The notes beneath the pieces were generated by a model. The model saw nothing but the letters and a program-made list of their open reading frames with translations. It did not search any database and was not told the origin of the DNA. A program made the position numbers and the translations under genes. From positions 4,290,114 to 4,354,113 of the forward strand of contig CM055874.1 of assembly GCA_029582165.1 (NCBI GenBank): a stretch of 64,000 nt of DNA, written 5' to 3'. This stretch comes from Portulaca oleracea (Eukaryota; Streptophyta; Magnoliopsida; Caryophyllales; Portulacaceae). Positions 36,201 to 47,880 of the stretch are shown here, piece after piece (position 1 is the first letter of the stretch; each line of letters begins with the position of its first letter).

Positions 36201-36847
36201 ATTAATTTTTTAAGTTCAGCCTTATTAGAATTTGTGATTCTTCATTGGAACTTATAACTATTAAACTATAAGCGCAACTCATTTATTTGTTATTTCTCTA
36301 ATTTAAGTTAAAATAGTTATAATAATCTATTGTTACTAGAAGAGAATCATATTTTATTATGTATATTGTACAAAAAATAGTAATTAGAGACCATTTTTCT
36401 AAAAGAAAAACTGAAAAAGGTCGCAACCATAATCCGTTGGATTGATCCGAAACCGAAATGCACGGCCCATATTTACTCAAATTCGAAATACACCCGACCT
36501 GTTTTTACCCGAACTTGATATACGACCGACCCGAAACCCGTCCGCCCGATCGAATTGACAGGTCTGCTTGTGAATATCAGGTTGTTCACTCTCAATAGTG
36601 TGACTGTTCACTTGCATATATACTGGCGTATAAACTTTAGTTGCATGTAATATATATTGTGGTGCCGGGTGTTATTGCTTGCTATTAACTCTCGTGAATG
36701 GCATATCTCATCAGGGAACAATCAGCAAAGCACATTCTGCAAGCACTGAGGGATGAGAACATGTATGATCCTCGAGAGCGCATCGAGATTGCACAAACCC
36801 ATGCCTTCTACATGCCTTCGCTCCTCGGACAGCCCTTAAATTCTTAG
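33258..36847 (+). CDS. GPDHC1: NAD-dependent glycerol-3-phosphate dehydrogenase, cytosolic (GPDHC1 type)
   Basis: Interconverts dihydroxyacetone phosphate and glycerol-3-phosphate with NADH/NAD+. It supplies glycerolipid backbones and takes part in the cytosolic side of the glycerol-3-phosphate redox shuttle. Five exons (33258-33912, 34589-34810, 35265-35512, 35688-35827, 36715-36847) give 465 residues, close to the about 462 of the Arabidopsis protein. The dinucleotide-binding motif GAGAWG is at 48-53. Family-typical blocks [21 protein letters not shown] and [10 protein letters not shown] follow in order. The N-terminal extension of about 40 residues has no transit-peptide character, which fits the cytosolic plant form. 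The chosen start has a strong context (AATATGG); in-frame sequence upstream has no better ATG. Intron 4 contains a 517-bp hAT-like element. Confidence 0.95.
36050..36566 (-). mobile_element. hAT-like MITE in GPDH intron 4 (517 bp)
   Basis: Flanked by CTTGTGGA (36042-36049) and CTTGTGAA (36567-36574), an eight-base duplication with one change. Ends are TAGATTTGACATG and CGAATTGACAGGTCTG. It is an inverted, roughly 85 percent similar copy (by eye) of the element at 37382-37898, including the AT-rich centre with 'tattatgtatattgta'. Strand is given relative to that second copy. Confidence 0.8.
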
Positions 36848-37381
36848 TTCGGTTACGTCTTATTATGTCAAATTCCCGTATTTATTCTGTAAAATTCGTA
36901 TATCTTTATCGATAAAATTTGTTCAAAGGGAGTGTTTTGGTTGTCTATGTCAAAAACAATGTCATATTTATGGAATGAAATGAGTAAAGAATGGTATGGA
37001 ATATGCAAAGCCATAATCTGTTCTGTTGTGTGGACAATAATGTGGAGTTTTCATCATATTTTGTGGCACTGGCTACAAAGCCTCCTAAACCATTATAATT
37101 ATCTTTTTTCTATTTCATACTTTGTATGGATCAAACTTACTTAATATCTACTCATTTAGTTTAAGCGATAATCTGAATATCAATTGAAATATACATAAAA
37201 TTATTATTTAGTTTTGATTTTCGGACCACAATATACTGATCTTTGGAGGTATTGGACTGTAATATACCAACTTTTAATGTTTTACAGTAATATAACAATC
37301 TTTTGAACATATTATCATTAATATACCGATCTTTATTGATGAATGATGATGAGTTAAACTGAATGTTAATATACTAGCGGC

Positions 37382-37898
37382 TGGACCTGTCAATTCGGGC
37401 GGGCGGGCGAGTTTCTGGTCGGTCGTATATCGGGTTCGGGTGATTACGGGTCAAGTGCGTGTCGGGTACGGGAAAATATGAACGGTGTATTTTGGTTTCG
37501 GTCAATCCAACAGGTTATGATTGCGACTTTTTTTTATTTTTTCTTTTTAAAAAGTGGTTTCTAAATACTAGTTTTTATACAATATACATAATAAAATATG
37601 ATTATCTTTTAATAACCATAGATTATTGTAACTATTTTAACTTAAATTAGAGAAATAACAAATAAATAAGTTGTGCTTATAGTTTGATAGTTAAAAATTA
37701 AAATGAAAAGTCACAAATGTTAATAAAGTTGAACTTAAAAAGTTAATTTTTTGGGTCAAACGGACGGGTCGGGTTTGACCCGCTGATTTTTGGGTTCGGT
37801 GTTTTTCGGGTTTAGTTGAAAAAATCGTGTTCGGAACCCAGAAATTCCGGGCGGGTTCGGGTCGGTTTATCAGATCGGGACATAAATTGCCAGGTTTA
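37382..37898 (+). mobile_element. hAT-like MITE downstream of GPDH (517 bp)
   Basis: Starts TGGACCTGTCAATTCGGG and ends AAATTGCCAGGTTTA. CTAGCGGC is duplicated exactly at 37374-37381 and 37899-37906. It has the same length as the 36050 copy and the opposite orientation. Outer thirds are made of gggtcgggt-type sequence; the centre is AT-rich and non-coding. Confidence 0.85.
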
Positions 37899-37919
37899 CT
37901 AGCGGCGGTGGTATACTAA

Positions 37920-38192
37920 GGCCCCCGTTCTTTTATGCAGTAAATTGCGGTGCGGTACCACACCCTACCGGAACTCTTTAAATTCTCACATACTTTACCA
38001 CACTTCACCACAATTATTACCAATGTATCTCTTCACTTTACTCTCTCCTCACTTTTCTCATGTACTTTTCACATTTTCTCTCATCACCTACCCCACTTAC
38101 CATAATTCTCACCACAATTTACCATACTTTTACAAACTTCACCGCACCACACCATTACCACACCGCAACTAATTGTATAAAAGAACGAGGCC
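37920..38192. mobile_element. PIF/Harbinger-like MITE with TAA duplication
   Basis: Ends GGCCCCCGTTCTTTTATGCA and 'tgtataaaagaacgaggcc' are inverted repeats, flanked by TAA at 37917-37919 and 38193-38195. The interior is 'caccacacttcaccacaatt' repetition. It inserted only a few bases beyond the hAT-like copy at 37382-37898. Confidence 0.85.
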
Positions 38193-38399
38193 TAATCTCC
38201 GAATCCGAATCTGAATGTTTGCACATTGTTTAGAAAATTCAAACATTTAGTCAAATCAGTTACAATACTCAATTACGATTTTGTCGCAAACATGACTAGG
38301 AGTCTGGGACATTCAGACAATTCGGACAAATTGAGTACTAGTTCTGAGTTTCGATGTGACAAAGTGTCCAAATTTTATTTAAAATTCGGACGGACATCA

Positions 38400-38840
38400 A
38401 ATTTGAGATTTTGGCCCAATATTCAAATTGTTTGAATCTGAATTGACCTGAAATTTTTTCGGGTCACTAGCTAGGCTTTAACCCAGACTTGGTGCCAAGT
38501 CAATAGTCATCTCTACAACTGGCTGAATTTAATCCGACCTGAAAACTAACTCGAACCTACTCAAAAGTTTGAGTTTAGGCTCAAAATTTCCAAACCTAAA
38601 GCATAAATAAACTTGAAACCAACCTGTATTGAACCTGACCTAAAATCGACTCGAACCTCCCCGAAAGTTTGAGGTGAGGTTAGACTCAAAATTTCCAAAC
38701 ATAAAACATAAATAAACCTAAAATCAACTTAAACTGACTCGAACCTGCCCATAACTCGAAATTTTCAAACTTAAAACATAAATAAACCTGAAACTGACCC
38801 GTCCATCTAAATTCTTGAACCTTAAATCGTAAAATCTCAC
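38400..38840. repeat. Dispersed 'gactcgaacctgacc' repeat region
   Basis: Four or more imperfect repetitions of 'cctgaaactgacccgaacctgcccgaaatttccaaacctaaaacataaataaacctg' type sequence. It resembles the hAT-like family internally, but no ends could be fixed. Confidence 0.45.
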
Positions 38841-39034
38841 TCCCTCGACCGGCGGTCCGGTTTAATTTGACAAAGCCGTAATGCTCTTCGACAATTTGAC
38901 AAAACTTTTAACAGTAAACAGTCAAAGAATCAGCGTGAAAGCTCCTCCAAATCCCAAACCACTATCAAACCTTCCACTTTTTGGCTTCAATTCAAAATAC
39001 CCATTTCGCTTTTAGGGTTTTTGAGGTCCCAACA

Positions 39035-40087
39035 ATGGCGGACTGTGCAACTTCCAACGAGGGTCTTAAAGAGCTCCTTAAACCCTTCTACCAGAGAGCT
39101 TCTGATGCTGAGGTTCCTTTTCCCCATTTCCCCCATTTTCGCTGTTTGTCTTATCTTCAATTATGCTCGCAATTAGGGTTTATGTGAATGAGAAAATTAT
39201 CACTGTTTCGTATGCTCGACAGCATTTAAACATGGAATCTATGAATTGATAATACGGATTGCTTTTAAGCTAAAATGTTTGGCATTTGGGAACTTTTGAT
39301 TATTGTTTTGCTCAATTTAGGGAGATTTGAACTTTGGGCTATTTTGTTTTGATAGGATCGCCTGTCGAGAATTGAAGCTGTTGTATCTACTAAGAAAGGT
39401 AATAGATGAAAGCATGAATTTTCATGGTAATGTATATCTTGATTGATAGCTTAAGCATAAGAAATCATCCTCTATGCTTGAATTCAATGCTAATTAGAGT
39501 AAATTAGATTAAGGGTATTATTCGTATGCCTAAATCCTAATCAGTAAATTAGAAGTTTAATTGATCGCGTTTAGGGTTTGGTCTTATGGGCAATTGCATA
39601 AGAAATCATCCTGGAGTTCTTGTCTATCTGAAAAATATTGAAGGATTTATAAAAATGCGACTCGCATCCTTGAGGAATATCGTATATTCATATGCCTAAG
39701 AGAGCAATATAGACTTTGATTTGTGTTGGTTCCAAGGAGGTAGCTTGGTGTAATTTTTACTTACAAACGGAAATGTCGACATTATAGTAAGTGTGGAGCC
39801 TGGTAATGAAGAATTCTCGAACAAGGTTAAGGAGCTTGAGCTCAAGTTGGAACAAGCTACTGCAGAGTTAGCGGCCGAGAAAACAAAGGTCTGACGATGA
39901 ACGTTTTCACCCATAGGCTTATTATTTTGCTAACCAGTGCAACTTATGGATGGTCCGATGCCTCTTTTGATTTTGTATTTAGGTTGCCAAGCTCACTGCT
40001 GATAACAATAAGAAGGAATACCGTATAGTCCACCTTGTTCGATCACTTAGAGAGGCTGATCGCAAGTTGGAGAAGTCGGCCAGTTAG
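39035..40087 (+). CDS. Small coiled-coil protein, unrecognised
   Basis: Four exons (39035-39112, 39356-39398, 39788-39888, 39983-40087) splice in frame to 108 residues. The start context CAACAATGGC is strong and a TTTAGGGTTT element lies just upstream, as in many plant housekeeping genes. The protein begins MADCATSNEGLKELLKPFYQ and is then almost entirely helical, with heptad-like Leu/Ala spacing (RLSRIEAVV, KVKELELKLEQATAELAAEK, HLVRSLREADRKLEK). It has no signal peptide, membrane segment or catalytic motif. It may be a small cytosolic or nuclear adaptor. I do not recognise the family and assign no function. The consistent phase at all three introns makes it a real gene. Confidence 0.8.
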
Positions 40088-41200
40088 GTGTGTTGCTTCT
40101 ACATCTGATGCTGTCACCCATGTTTACGAAACTTTTTAGAATGAACCCGTGAATTACAAAATCATCTGCTTGCTTTACTCATATGTGGTATGTAGTGTGA
40201 AGAGGAAATTACTGATTTCTGCTTAATCTCTGCGTTATGGAATTGCAGTTGTTGGTTTTGTTCTGTCGAGTTAGGACATCTCAGACTTCTCAGTGATTGA
40301 ATTTTAATTGCATCTTCATAAACACAATACATCGTGCATTAAAAAAGCAGATTGTCTGATTGCTGCAAGTTCCCTTTTCTTTATTGGTTTGGTAAAGCAG
40401 GACATGTATTAGATTATACTGTACATGCATCGATATAGCACTTTTTTCTAACTACATTAGTGGTTTGTGATATAGCTCATCGTGTGATTTGGAGCGGAAT
40501 TTCGGACTTTCATCTTAAAACTGGTACACAATCATTGGACGTTTTTGTTGATTCTTTATTTTGCAAAATGTGAGGAGGCAATGTTTAATCATGGATATTT
40601 GGCGTTTCTTAAACTGGTTTATGCTATTGATGTTTGGCCGTTTGCAATTGCTACACTTGTGCCTATACAACTTGACATCCTGTCACCGCTAGGTATTCTG
40701 CTACTCAAAGAGCGTACAGATGTCTGGCTATTCACGGCTCGATGCCAAACGTGCGATTTCTATGTTTGGCGTACAATTAAGTTAATTATCCAAGTCACAG
40801 TGTAGAGATTTGAGGTCAAATAAATGGTACAGGTCGGCACGTAACATTAATGCAAATGTTGCCTTCCTAATTCTCGTATAAGCTTTCGATAATGAAAGGC
40901 CACAGATGAGAATTACGTATGAATCTTGCAATTTTGTGAGCATGTCAAGTGGGGACCCTATCAATGTCAAGTCAGTTGTAGATCCTTGAAAGGGAATGAA
41001 ATGCATGATTGAAAGACTATATGGATATTTTCATGGACCCGGTATCAATGGCAAGTTACTTTCAGACAGGGAATCAAGGTCTCTTTTGTAAATACTAAAT
41101 CTGACACGTAGTTCCGTCTTGGTCCTTGACAGGCATACTTAACTAAAACTGCCCTGTGACGTGTTCTTTGTGAAGAAATAAGGAGTCTAAGTTGGCAATA

Positions 41201-41389
41201 CTCCCTATTCCCCGTTTTATCCGTCATCTAGATCTACACGTCTGTCAAAACTTGAAAACTTTAACTATTAATTTCTGAGTATATACAATGTTCTAGTATA
41301 TGAAACTACTATCATTAGATTCATAGCAGAAAAATATTATCGTGTGAGTATAATGTTGTAGTTTGTTTGATAAAGTGGAAAGGATGGAG
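41201..41389. mobile_element. Stowaway-like MITE
   Basis: Left end CTCCCTATTCCCCGTTTTAT and right end 'ataaagtggaaaggatggag' are inverted, with TA on both sides (41199-41200 and 41390-41391). Length is 189 bases. It lies downstream of the small coiled-coil gene. Confidence 0.8.
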
Positions 41390-41509
41390 TATTGTACTTG
41401 TTTCTTTGGTTGTGCCGTAACATGATTGTTGCTCTTATTTGCAGGTCAGGGATTCGAAACTTGCAAGACAAACAGCATGAAGCTGCCCAAACATATACCA
41501 TCTCTCTCT

Positions 41510-41512
41510 TTC

Positions 41513-41547
<35 letters not shown>

Positions 41548-41548
41548 G
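41510..41548 (+). repeat. Pyrimidine tract (CTTTT)n/(T)n
   Basis: Repeated TTTCTTTT followed by a run of T. Low complexity; the frames overlapping it on both strands are not credible genes. Confidence 0.8.
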
Positions 41549-42235
41549 CAGCTGGTGTTGAACTTGTAACTAATGCATGGACCATTTGGAAATAGACTAT
41601 TGTAGTGTTGTGCATATGCTAGAACTACTATGGATGGTACATGGATTTTCATGGTTGCTGAAGTTGGGTGCTTCTTTGCCCGGATATTTCATCTGTTAAG
41701 TTTCCTTCGATTTGCACTTCGTGGACGAAGTTGTCCATCGATGAAGTAAGGTTTAAGGCGGTCTTGATCTTGTCAAACCTCGCATTACGGTGGTCTGGGT
41801 TTGGGGCTCGTGATTCACCATAATTTATAGTTTGCCTCCATGAAAAGGATACGACATCTTGGAAAAACTAATGTTGGAATTGACCAAAGAAGGATGGATG
41901 ACTTGATGATGTATGGGGAATTTTGCCAGGAATAATCCACAAGGCTACACCTCAGGGGACTATAGCGAACGAAATATCGATGCTTTGGGTTAGTTTGGAC
42001 TTTAATAATACAACTCTTAAAATGGGCTCTCTCTTCAGTTCAATATAATAAAAGATTATGTCTCACAGTCAAAGGTTGCATTATTGATGTTCAAATTTCA
42101 AACCTCAAAAGTGACCAAACTTATGGCAAAACTAACCCAGTTTGAATGGTCCAAACTTGGCCCGAAACTAGCCCTTGTGGCCTTGCCCTAAAAATTGGCT
42201 TTTTGCGAGATCAACTCATCAGTGTAGAAATGAAG

Positions 42236-42377
42236 TAGACCTGTCAATTCGGTCGGGTCGAGTTCGGTGTGTTTGTTATATTTTAGGTATAAAAGCCGGG
42301 TCGGATCAACTTTTGCCATGACTATTTGTTATATTTTAGGTATGAAAGCCGGGTCGGGTCAACTTTTGCCATGACTA
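42236..42377. mobile_element. Short hAT-like element (142 bp) with 8-bp duplication
   Basis: Begins TAGACCTGTCAATTCGG and ends TTTTGCCATGACTA. AAATGAAG is present at 42228-42235 and 42378-42385. The inner part is a tandem duplication of about 53 bases (starting tttgttatattttaggta and ending atgacta). The left end matches the 30600 and 37382 copies. The right end is diverged, or is the product of an internal rearrangement. Confidence 0.6.
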
Positions 42378-43104
42378 AAATGAAGTGACCCAAACCTGAC
42401 CAAACCTATACCTTGTTGACATGAACTTGACTCAACCCAAAATTAACATATACTTAATATTAATTTGACACTTTAGACATGATTTAGAAAACCAAAAAGA
42501 CTTCCACTTTATATTAATTTAGCTCATTAGAAATGTAAAAATGTTGAATAAAATGGTAAATAAAAAAGGGAAAAAGTGAATAAAAAGGAAAAATGGAAGA
42601 AAAATAATAATTAATAAGGTGAATTTGATAAATTAGTAATTAATTTGTTATTAAAATTATAAAGTGACATATATTATGGGAAAAAAGAAAGTTAGTTAAA
42701 GTGACAGATAATATGGGAAGGAGGTAGTAATTGCTAGTAACTGCAATAAAAAGTGAAGTTTTTAAGGTTGGTAAAGTAACACAGAAAGAAGCCCCAGCCA
42801 GGTGAATTTCTTCACTTTAGACCTGCATAAATGATAAATCCACTGCATTGCTGTAAACTGTAAACACTGTACAAACACTAGGTTCAACATCGTCCGCGTC
42901 AAAAGGCCTCCTACATGACTACATACATCAGCACTACTACCTTCAAACTTGCAGTATAACACTGTATGAATATGATGTGTATCCTCTTCAATATTATCCC
43001 TAAAAGTCAGCTTCCTAAAGGGACCTGCCACCAAGTACTAAGGGGAGAAGGTAAAGAAGAAAAAATGAATGGACCTATCTATACATCCCCCTTTGCCCTT
43101 AAAA

Positions 43105-45517
43105 TCATTCAGAGGCACAAATATTGGTTAATACCTCCACCATCTTCTCCTTCTTGAGCTTATACGATCCCCGGATTTTGTTCTGCTTCATGATCATCCT
43201 CAGTTCCGCTAATTTCAGTTTGTTCAAGAAAGCGGGATCGTCTTTAAGCTTTAACTTCAGAGTCTCAATATCGTAGATGGGTTCCTCTGACATGGACACA
43301 TCGGTGACATTTCCCTTTACTACTGTGTTTGCTTCGGTTGTTTCTGTTGTTGTGTTCACGACGTTTGGTTCTATGCAATGAATGCTGGAATCCTCACTTA
43401 TGGGTCCTTGTAGTTGTTGCCTCTTGGCCCTTGCGTAAGTTATGCACTCGTCCATTCCCAACTTCTGCTGCCAATTTGATTCCGGGGTGTTGGAAGAGAA
43501 TACGCTTAAATGGCTGAACCCTTTTGGGTTTGGAGGGGATTCCATCTTTCCGATGTTCCTGAGTTGCTTGAGTGTCAGGCTTGGATTGCAAGGTTCCACG
43601 CCACTGAGATTCGATTGTGTTTTCCTCTGCACTTTCAGCCCTTTGAGCACTGAACCCAAACTCAATTTCCTTTTATCGTGATTTATGTGAGTGTCGAAAA
43701 GATTTTGAGACTGATTTTCGTCTTCGTTTGGATGGTGTTCGACCAGATCTTCTATATCACCGTCTTGAATGCAAGGAAGCGAGCCAATGGGAACATGCTC
43801 AATGTTCATATCGTAATCATCTTCAATTACTAGTGGTTCCACCTTGACAGACAAAGATGTTAACCCACTTTCACAAACTTTCGATTCAGCCAGACAATCG
43901 TCAATTTCTCCAGCTTGCATGACACCATATAGTGAATTCCCTTCATCAGAAGGCTACACAAGAACAAAGATGATACGATTTAGCTCATTTATGCAGAACT
44001 AATCAGTTGTCACAATTAACACTAGCAAAGTGCAAAACTGCGCAGAAGCAAGGACAAACTATGCTTTTCTGAACAGATAGGTCCCAGAAGCAGGCTTAAA
44101 CAGAACATTAAATATGATAACTGGCAACATTATTACATGATAAGAATAGGCTAAACCTGGCAATGAGTTAAGGTCCTGCTTGGCTTCAGAATTAATGGTT
44201 CGCTTCTCTGTTCAGATGTGCACCGATCAATATCAAGCTGAGTTCTTCCCATCACACCAACATCAGGCTTACATACATCCCTTCCTTCTTTTGAATCCAT
44301 TGACGCGTATCTAGCAGCATCGGAGCTAGACTCTTCAGAAATAGCATGTGCAGGCTGTTTATGAGAAAGGAATCAAGAAATTGAAGAATGCAAAAAGTTG
44401 CTTTTTGGAGCAGAACAATTAAACAATTATGACCCAAATCTGCTCAAAAGCACAGTGCAGGAACAATATAACTCAAGTGTGCAAGAATAACAATTGACTA
44501 AGATGCCTCGTAACTGAGAGTAACTAACAAGTCTACCTGTCTTTCAATAGCTGTCGTTGGCTCGTCAGACTCGATACTCGACTGAAAACCTGTGGTTTGC
44601 TGCACTAACTCCACATGCGGATTAGGAGAGTCAAAGTTGGCAAACGTGTCCGTTCCATTGGATTTCAGTAGCACCTGTTCAAAAACACAACAGAAGTGGA
44701 CTGATGCATCAGCGTAATGACAAACAATCATAGGACTGGTGAATGTTTCATTGACCTTTCAAAATGTACATTAACCAAGTCTGCAGGCACTGCTTTGATT
44801 ATGAACAATAGTAGGTATAAACATGGAGATACCCATAAAACACTGGAGAACATGCGGACCTAGTAAAGCAATCGTACTCGGAAAATAATGAACGTTGCAA
44901 GAGACACGAAATGCCCTCACCTGTTCATCAGGTAATGAAAACTTGTGACTGATTAAAGCATTGATTATGTCATAGATTCTTTCAGCTGGTCTTTGGATTT
45001 CAAATGTACCCTCCATCTTATGTCCACTTAATAAATTTCCCTCACTCAAGCTTTGAATTGAAGAGGTTAGGGAGTCAATCTTCTGCTTAAAAACAGTACA
45101 ACAGACCTCGTATGGGTCCTTCTGCCCATCAGATTCGCCCCATTTGAGTTGGCACCGAAGGAAGGCCAATTCATCTTCAAGATCACATATTTCAGCATCT
45201 GCTTTAGCAATCAAAAACTGCAGTGCTTGTACACGGCATTTCTCAGTCTCTGTGTCCTCGTCTATGCTATCTGGAGCAGGTCAAAAGCAATGAGCATACA
45301 AGCAGCCTACATGAATTCGTTAATAGATTGAAAGAGTTTAGAGTTACCATATCCATATCCAAAGCTGAAGTTACAACCCCATCCATGTTCACTGCCATAG
45401 CCGCTTCCTAGTGAAAGAAGTAACCAATGTCATTAACTTCCATCCAAGCAATAAAATTACTAAACCAGAGAAGATTAGAGCCTCACCATCAGAAGTAATT
45501 CTTGGTTCGAAATCCAT
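43105..45517 (-). CDS. Rho_N/SAP-like domain protein, plant nuclear gene
   Basis: Six coding exons on the minus strand: 45517-45487, 45407-45348, 45270-44921, 44674-44537, 44354-44157 and 43953-43105. All are in phase and give 541 residues. Residues 11-30 form a Gly/Tyr-rich patch, followed by an acidic and coiled segment (TETEKCRVQALQFLIAKADA onward). The middle is Ser/Asp/Glu-rich and probably disordered. The last 50 residues (LKDDPAFLNKLKLAELRMIM then KLKKEKMVEVLTNI) are two helices separated by a turn, as in Rho_N/SAP nucleic-acid-binding motifs. I believe the Arabidopsis counterpart is At2g41550, annotated as a Rho termination factor; this is from memory. ATG45517 (AUCAUGG, A at -3 and G at +4) is preferred over an in-frame ATG nine codons upstream with a poor context. 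A role in binding nucleic acid is inference from the C-terminal motif only. Confidence 0.82.
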
Positions 45518-46920
45518 GATGTTAGCTAAAATGCACTTAAACATGCAGACAGAAACAGCATCATATTCCTGAATTGCATCGGTGAAATGAGTAATAAGTA
45601 GAATAACAAGGCACAAATAAGCAGGTGATTCACAAATAGTTCAATCTCTCTTCACCCTTTTCGTCGTGGGGGTTTGCTAGGGGGGGGGGGGAAGGTAGCA
45701 GCAGAACAAGAACATAGTTCAAAAATTCAGACAGCATCATCTGCTGAAGGAGATAAAGTACATAAATTCAGCTCACTACTTTTCTCCAAACACACACCCT
45801 AGTAGCATGAGCAACAACAATAACAACAAACTCCCACGGGAACACGTTTGAATGTAGCCTGAGGATCCGGATTTAGACAGTCTTCCCCAATGAACTGAAG
45901 TTCATGAAAAAGGCCCATTCCTACGGACCCACCAAACGCATACCCCAGTAGCATGAGCATATAAGCCAAAAGATCAAAATCAGAATATGAGCTTGTGCAA
46001 GTTACAAATATTAACAGTAGCAACTAGGAACTACCCTGAACAAGATATTTGGAAATAGCTACATGCAGATAGTTACGACAAACATTGATAACTAATTTAA
46101 CAAATCTAGCGCACAAATGGGAATCCGTTAAACCTCCAATCAACCCAGAATCAGAATAACTGCAGCACCTTGCATCAAGATGTTCTACTTCACTTCTCTT
46201 TTTCTTCTTTTTTCCTCAATAGAAAGATGTTCTACTTCACTTCTTAATCTGAATTTGACCTAAATCTGAACCAGAACTCTCTTTCTTCCAGTGCGTTCAC
46301 TAAGCCCTATGCCCACAAACTGAAAATGCTACCCCATCCTTGCTCACTCCACCCTTCTGATTCCTCATTACTACTCAATTTGGACAAAGGTGAGTTTACT
46401 TAATGCAATTTTCACAAGAAAACCTACTTCATCAGCAAACCATGTGAATCAACCCCTCAAATATACCATGATACTGATTACAAATTCTGAATTCAACTTT
46501 AATGGTGCTAATAATTCAATAATTACGAAAGCACAATTTATTCTCATTACTAATCGAACTCAAACATGCAGACAAATGCAACTTCAGCAGTCATTGAATT
46601 TCACAGATCAAAGCCAAATCCATCGCCAAATCTCTTCCATCAACCACACTAATCAATCAAACAAACAAAAACAAAAAAGAGTCATCATAAAGATCAGCAC
46701 AAACCTCAAACACCAAAAATAGATACAACTCGAAGCAACTTGCATTATTCAATTAACCATCAACAACAAGAACAAGACAAAAGAAACCAAAAGGGGGAGA
46801 ATTCAGCACTTTTCCCACAAATACCCCACTAAAACAATCGATCGAACGAACCCTTCGTAAAAAAAACACACAAAACCCAAAAATGGAAAGGTGACGATGA
46901 AACTGAAAGAGCAAATTACC

Positions 46921-47060
46921 AGAAATTTCAAGCGTAGAGGAAGATCATCGAGACGAGACCTAGGGTTACGAAAAATGCCCAGAGAGAGAAGAGTAGGTAT
47001 GAAGAAGCAGAGAGAGTAGAGTGAGAGAGTGAAGCAAAGGTAGTAGGGTAGCTGTGATGA
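46921..47060 (-). promoter_or_regulatory. Probable non-coding first exon and promoter of the Rho_N-like gene
   Basis: On the minus strand a donor-like TTTCTG|GTAATTTGC at 46920 follows a leader-like, GA-rich stretch. A matching acceptor (GATGCAATTCAG) lies at about 45581, just before the first coding exon. This suggests a 5'UTR intron of about 1.3 kb. The exon start is only approximate. A 12-codon frame beginning ATGATGCTGTTT sits between that acceptor and the main ATG and could act as an upstream ORF. Confidence 0.45.
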
Positions 47061-47239
47061 CGACCTTGACCTTGACTATTTAGGGTGGGGATCTCCAAAA
47101 AAAATATTAAAAACATTTTCAAAATTAGGGGAATGGGGATGCTCAAGCTGTCGCTTTCTGTCCACCTGGCGGTATTCTGTCGCAGGGATTAAACTCTCTA
47201 TATTTATTTTTTTATAATTTATTACATGTTCCCGAAGCA

Positions 47240-47400
47240 TGTGTTCCAAATAGTAATTGTTCACTCTTAATAGTATAATTGTTCACTCACATCTACACAT
47301 TGTTCACTCTCAATAACATAATTGTTCACTCATACATATACGTTGTTCACTTTCAATAACATAATTATTCATTCATATCTATCCGGAGCACATGCTCTAG
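47240..47400. repeat. Tandem 'ttgttcactctcaataacataa' repeat
   Basis: Three to four imperfect copies of a roughly 47-base unit, 'attgttcactctcaataacataattgttcactcatac'. Relatives of the phrase appear at 36585-36615. It is not coding. Confidence 0.7.
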
Positions 47401-47880
47401 GTGCATGTAATATGTATTGTTATTTTTCTTATATGGCTTGTTTGGTAATTTTCTGCGATTAGGGTCATCTTCTTTGTGTTGGTAACTTGGTACTAAAGGG
47501 ATGTCAAATTCATGGATAAAAAGCAGTTGGTAAAAGTTAAATTTTGATAACTTTTGATAAATTTTGGTAAATTTTGGAAAATTTACACTAATATATCAAA
47601 ATTATTATTTTTTATTTATTTTTAACTTTAGTAATTTTCAGTAAATTTTGATAAATTAAGACAAAAACTGATAAATTTTGGTAAAATGGAGTTACCCATT
47701 AATTTGACAAACCCTAAATAGCAAAAACTAAGCAGTTCTTCTCTGAAGGGTTCTATCAAAAATATTATTGTCAACAATTTGTCTAGGGTTATCGAGAACT
47801 AGGCTACCCTAGCTACAAGCCTACAAAAGTTTTACGATTTAGATCAGCTTTAGCTAGTTAGTCCATAGTTTTGTTCGTTA

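Noticed and set aside
36298..36480. Pair of similar short frames (also 37459-37650) suggesting a duplicated gene
   Set aside because: The similarity comes from the two inverted hAT-like copies; the frames are AT-rich and lack starts or domains.
45544..45544. Earlier in-frame start of the Rho_N-like protein
   Set aside because: Its start context is poor (T at -3, T at +4), while the ATG at 45517 has A at -3 and G at +4; either remains possible.
46390..46722. 110-residue plus-strand frame
   Set aside because: Asn/Thr/Gln low-complexity in the probable 5'UTR intron of the minus-strand Rho_N-like gene.
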